The translations under genes were made by a program, and so were the position numbers. A DNA stretch of 64,000 nt from Pieris napi (lineage: Eukaryota > Arthropoda > Insecta > Lepidoptera > Pieridae): positions 6,581,662 to 6,645,661 of the forward strand of contig NC_062256.1 in the NCBI RefSeq assembly GCF_905475465.1, read 5' to 3'. Below, piece by piece: positions 63,491-64,000 of this stretch (within the stretch, counting starts at the first letter, position 1; each line of letters begins with the position of its first letter). Below the pieces are notes generated by a model. The model saw only the letters and a list, made by a program, of their open reading frames with translations, did not search any database and was not told the origin of the DNA.

Positions 63491-63691
63491 ATGATATCGC
63501 GGACTTTTAGTGTTATTTATTTCTTCTATTGTCACTTTGCTCTATTGTCAATAGTTTCCGCAGCGTACGCAATAAATACAGATTTGTATTCACACCTTGG
63601 AATACATTATCGAAAAAATCGGCCCAGTAGTTGGAGCCCATTCAATGGAAACAATCAAATCATTCCTCTTTATATGGAATCGTGGATATAG
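63491..63691 (+). CDS. Possible small secreted peptide, 66 codons
   Basis: The predicted product begins MISRTFSVIYFFYCHFALLS and continues IVSAAYA before INTDLY. This has the form of a signal peptide: short basic start, about 17 hydrophobic residues and an A-Y-A cleavage site. The mature part would be about 39 residues, ending YMESWI. TTCAGT at 63446-63451, about 40 bp upstream of the Met, resembles an arthropod initiator. No family is recognised, and the frame could equally be a first exon or chance. Confidence 0.3.
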   Translation: MISRTFSVIYFFYCHFALLSIVSAAYAINTDLYSHLGIHYRKNRPSSWSPFNGNNQIIPLYMESWI

Positions 63692-63900
63692 TGGAAGATT
63701 TAAATAGTTTTATGCTTTCCGTTTTTTTTTAAACCGAGGGAAATGAAAGCCGTCACACTACCACCGAATTATTATGACCAAAATCTTTTAACATATACAA
63801 ATACAAAACGACATTGAAATCGTTATATTTCAGTAAAGTATAAACTTATTCGTAGAAACGTATCACGCCTAAATTACTATTGTAATAAATTTTATGTATT

Positions 63901-64000
63901 ACTAGCTGACCGGGCGAACGTCGTTTTGCCATGTATATCATTTATATTAAAAAAATAGGGGTTGATCGTAGAGGGGTGAAAGTAAGGGGTTGTATGTATT
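63901..64000 (-). mobile_element. Helitron-like 3' end, cut by the window edge
   Basis: ACTAGCTGACCGGGCGAACG is the inverse of a GGTCAGCTAG-T terminus like those at 47949 and 48675. The following GGGGTTGATCGTAGAGGGGT continues past the window. Confidence 0.6.

Overview
The window looks like AT-rich intergenic or intronic DNA from an insect, most likely a moth or butterfly. Three things support this: about fourteen copies of a tRNA-derived SINE that resembles the lepidopteran Metulj type, lepidopteran-style LINE 3' ends with (TTTGAG)n tails, and a short nuclear copy of insect mitochondrial 12S rRNA. No confident host gene is visible. A few short open segments (near 37.6 kb, 38.9 kb, 58.7 kb, 59.2 kb and 63.6 kb) could be exons or small peptide genes but are weak.

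The one fully intact gene set is a Jockey-type non-LTR retrotransposon at about 28.92-33.95 kb. ORF1 encodes a nucleic-acid-binding protein with three zinc knuckles. ORF2 encodes an AP endonuclease plus reverse transcriptase. The two overlap in an ATGA stop-start, and the element ends in a 27-A tail. Just downstream, at 35.07-36.64 kb on the minus strand, is a broken copy of a transposase-like gene. Its reading frame is split by at least three frameshifts, so the longest open frame shows only the middle of it.

The rest is a mosaic of mobile DNA. From 0 to 13 kb there are a terminal-inverted-repeat element family with asymmetric ends (family A, four copies in the window), the 12S NUMT, a (TTATA)43 array, a Helitron-like copy, SINEs, LINE ends, a TTAA-flanked MITE (second copy at 13.5 kb) and a MITE with a tandemly amplified end. 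From 13 to 28 kb there are LINE fragments of two main families, SINEs (one with a perfect 14-bp target duplication), a 326-bp recent tandem duplication and a small MITE with 41-bp perfect arms. From 34 to 48 kb there are the transposase-like pseudogene, a G-tract MITE, perfect hairpins, a deleted Helitron inside an inverted repeat and a five-unit array grown from a LINE fragment. From 48 to 64 kb there are foldback repeats, nested SINE/LINE and SINE/SINE insertions, further SINEs and LINE tails, and Helitron-like ends.

The genes do not form a host pathway. Functionally, the Jockey proteins could mobilise their own RNA, while almost everything else is non-autonomous or dead. I did not find a convincing new biological system. 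The best leads are the frameshifted transposase-like gene with motif clusters at its flanks, the TTAA MITE family, and the arrays in which transposon ends became tandem repeats.
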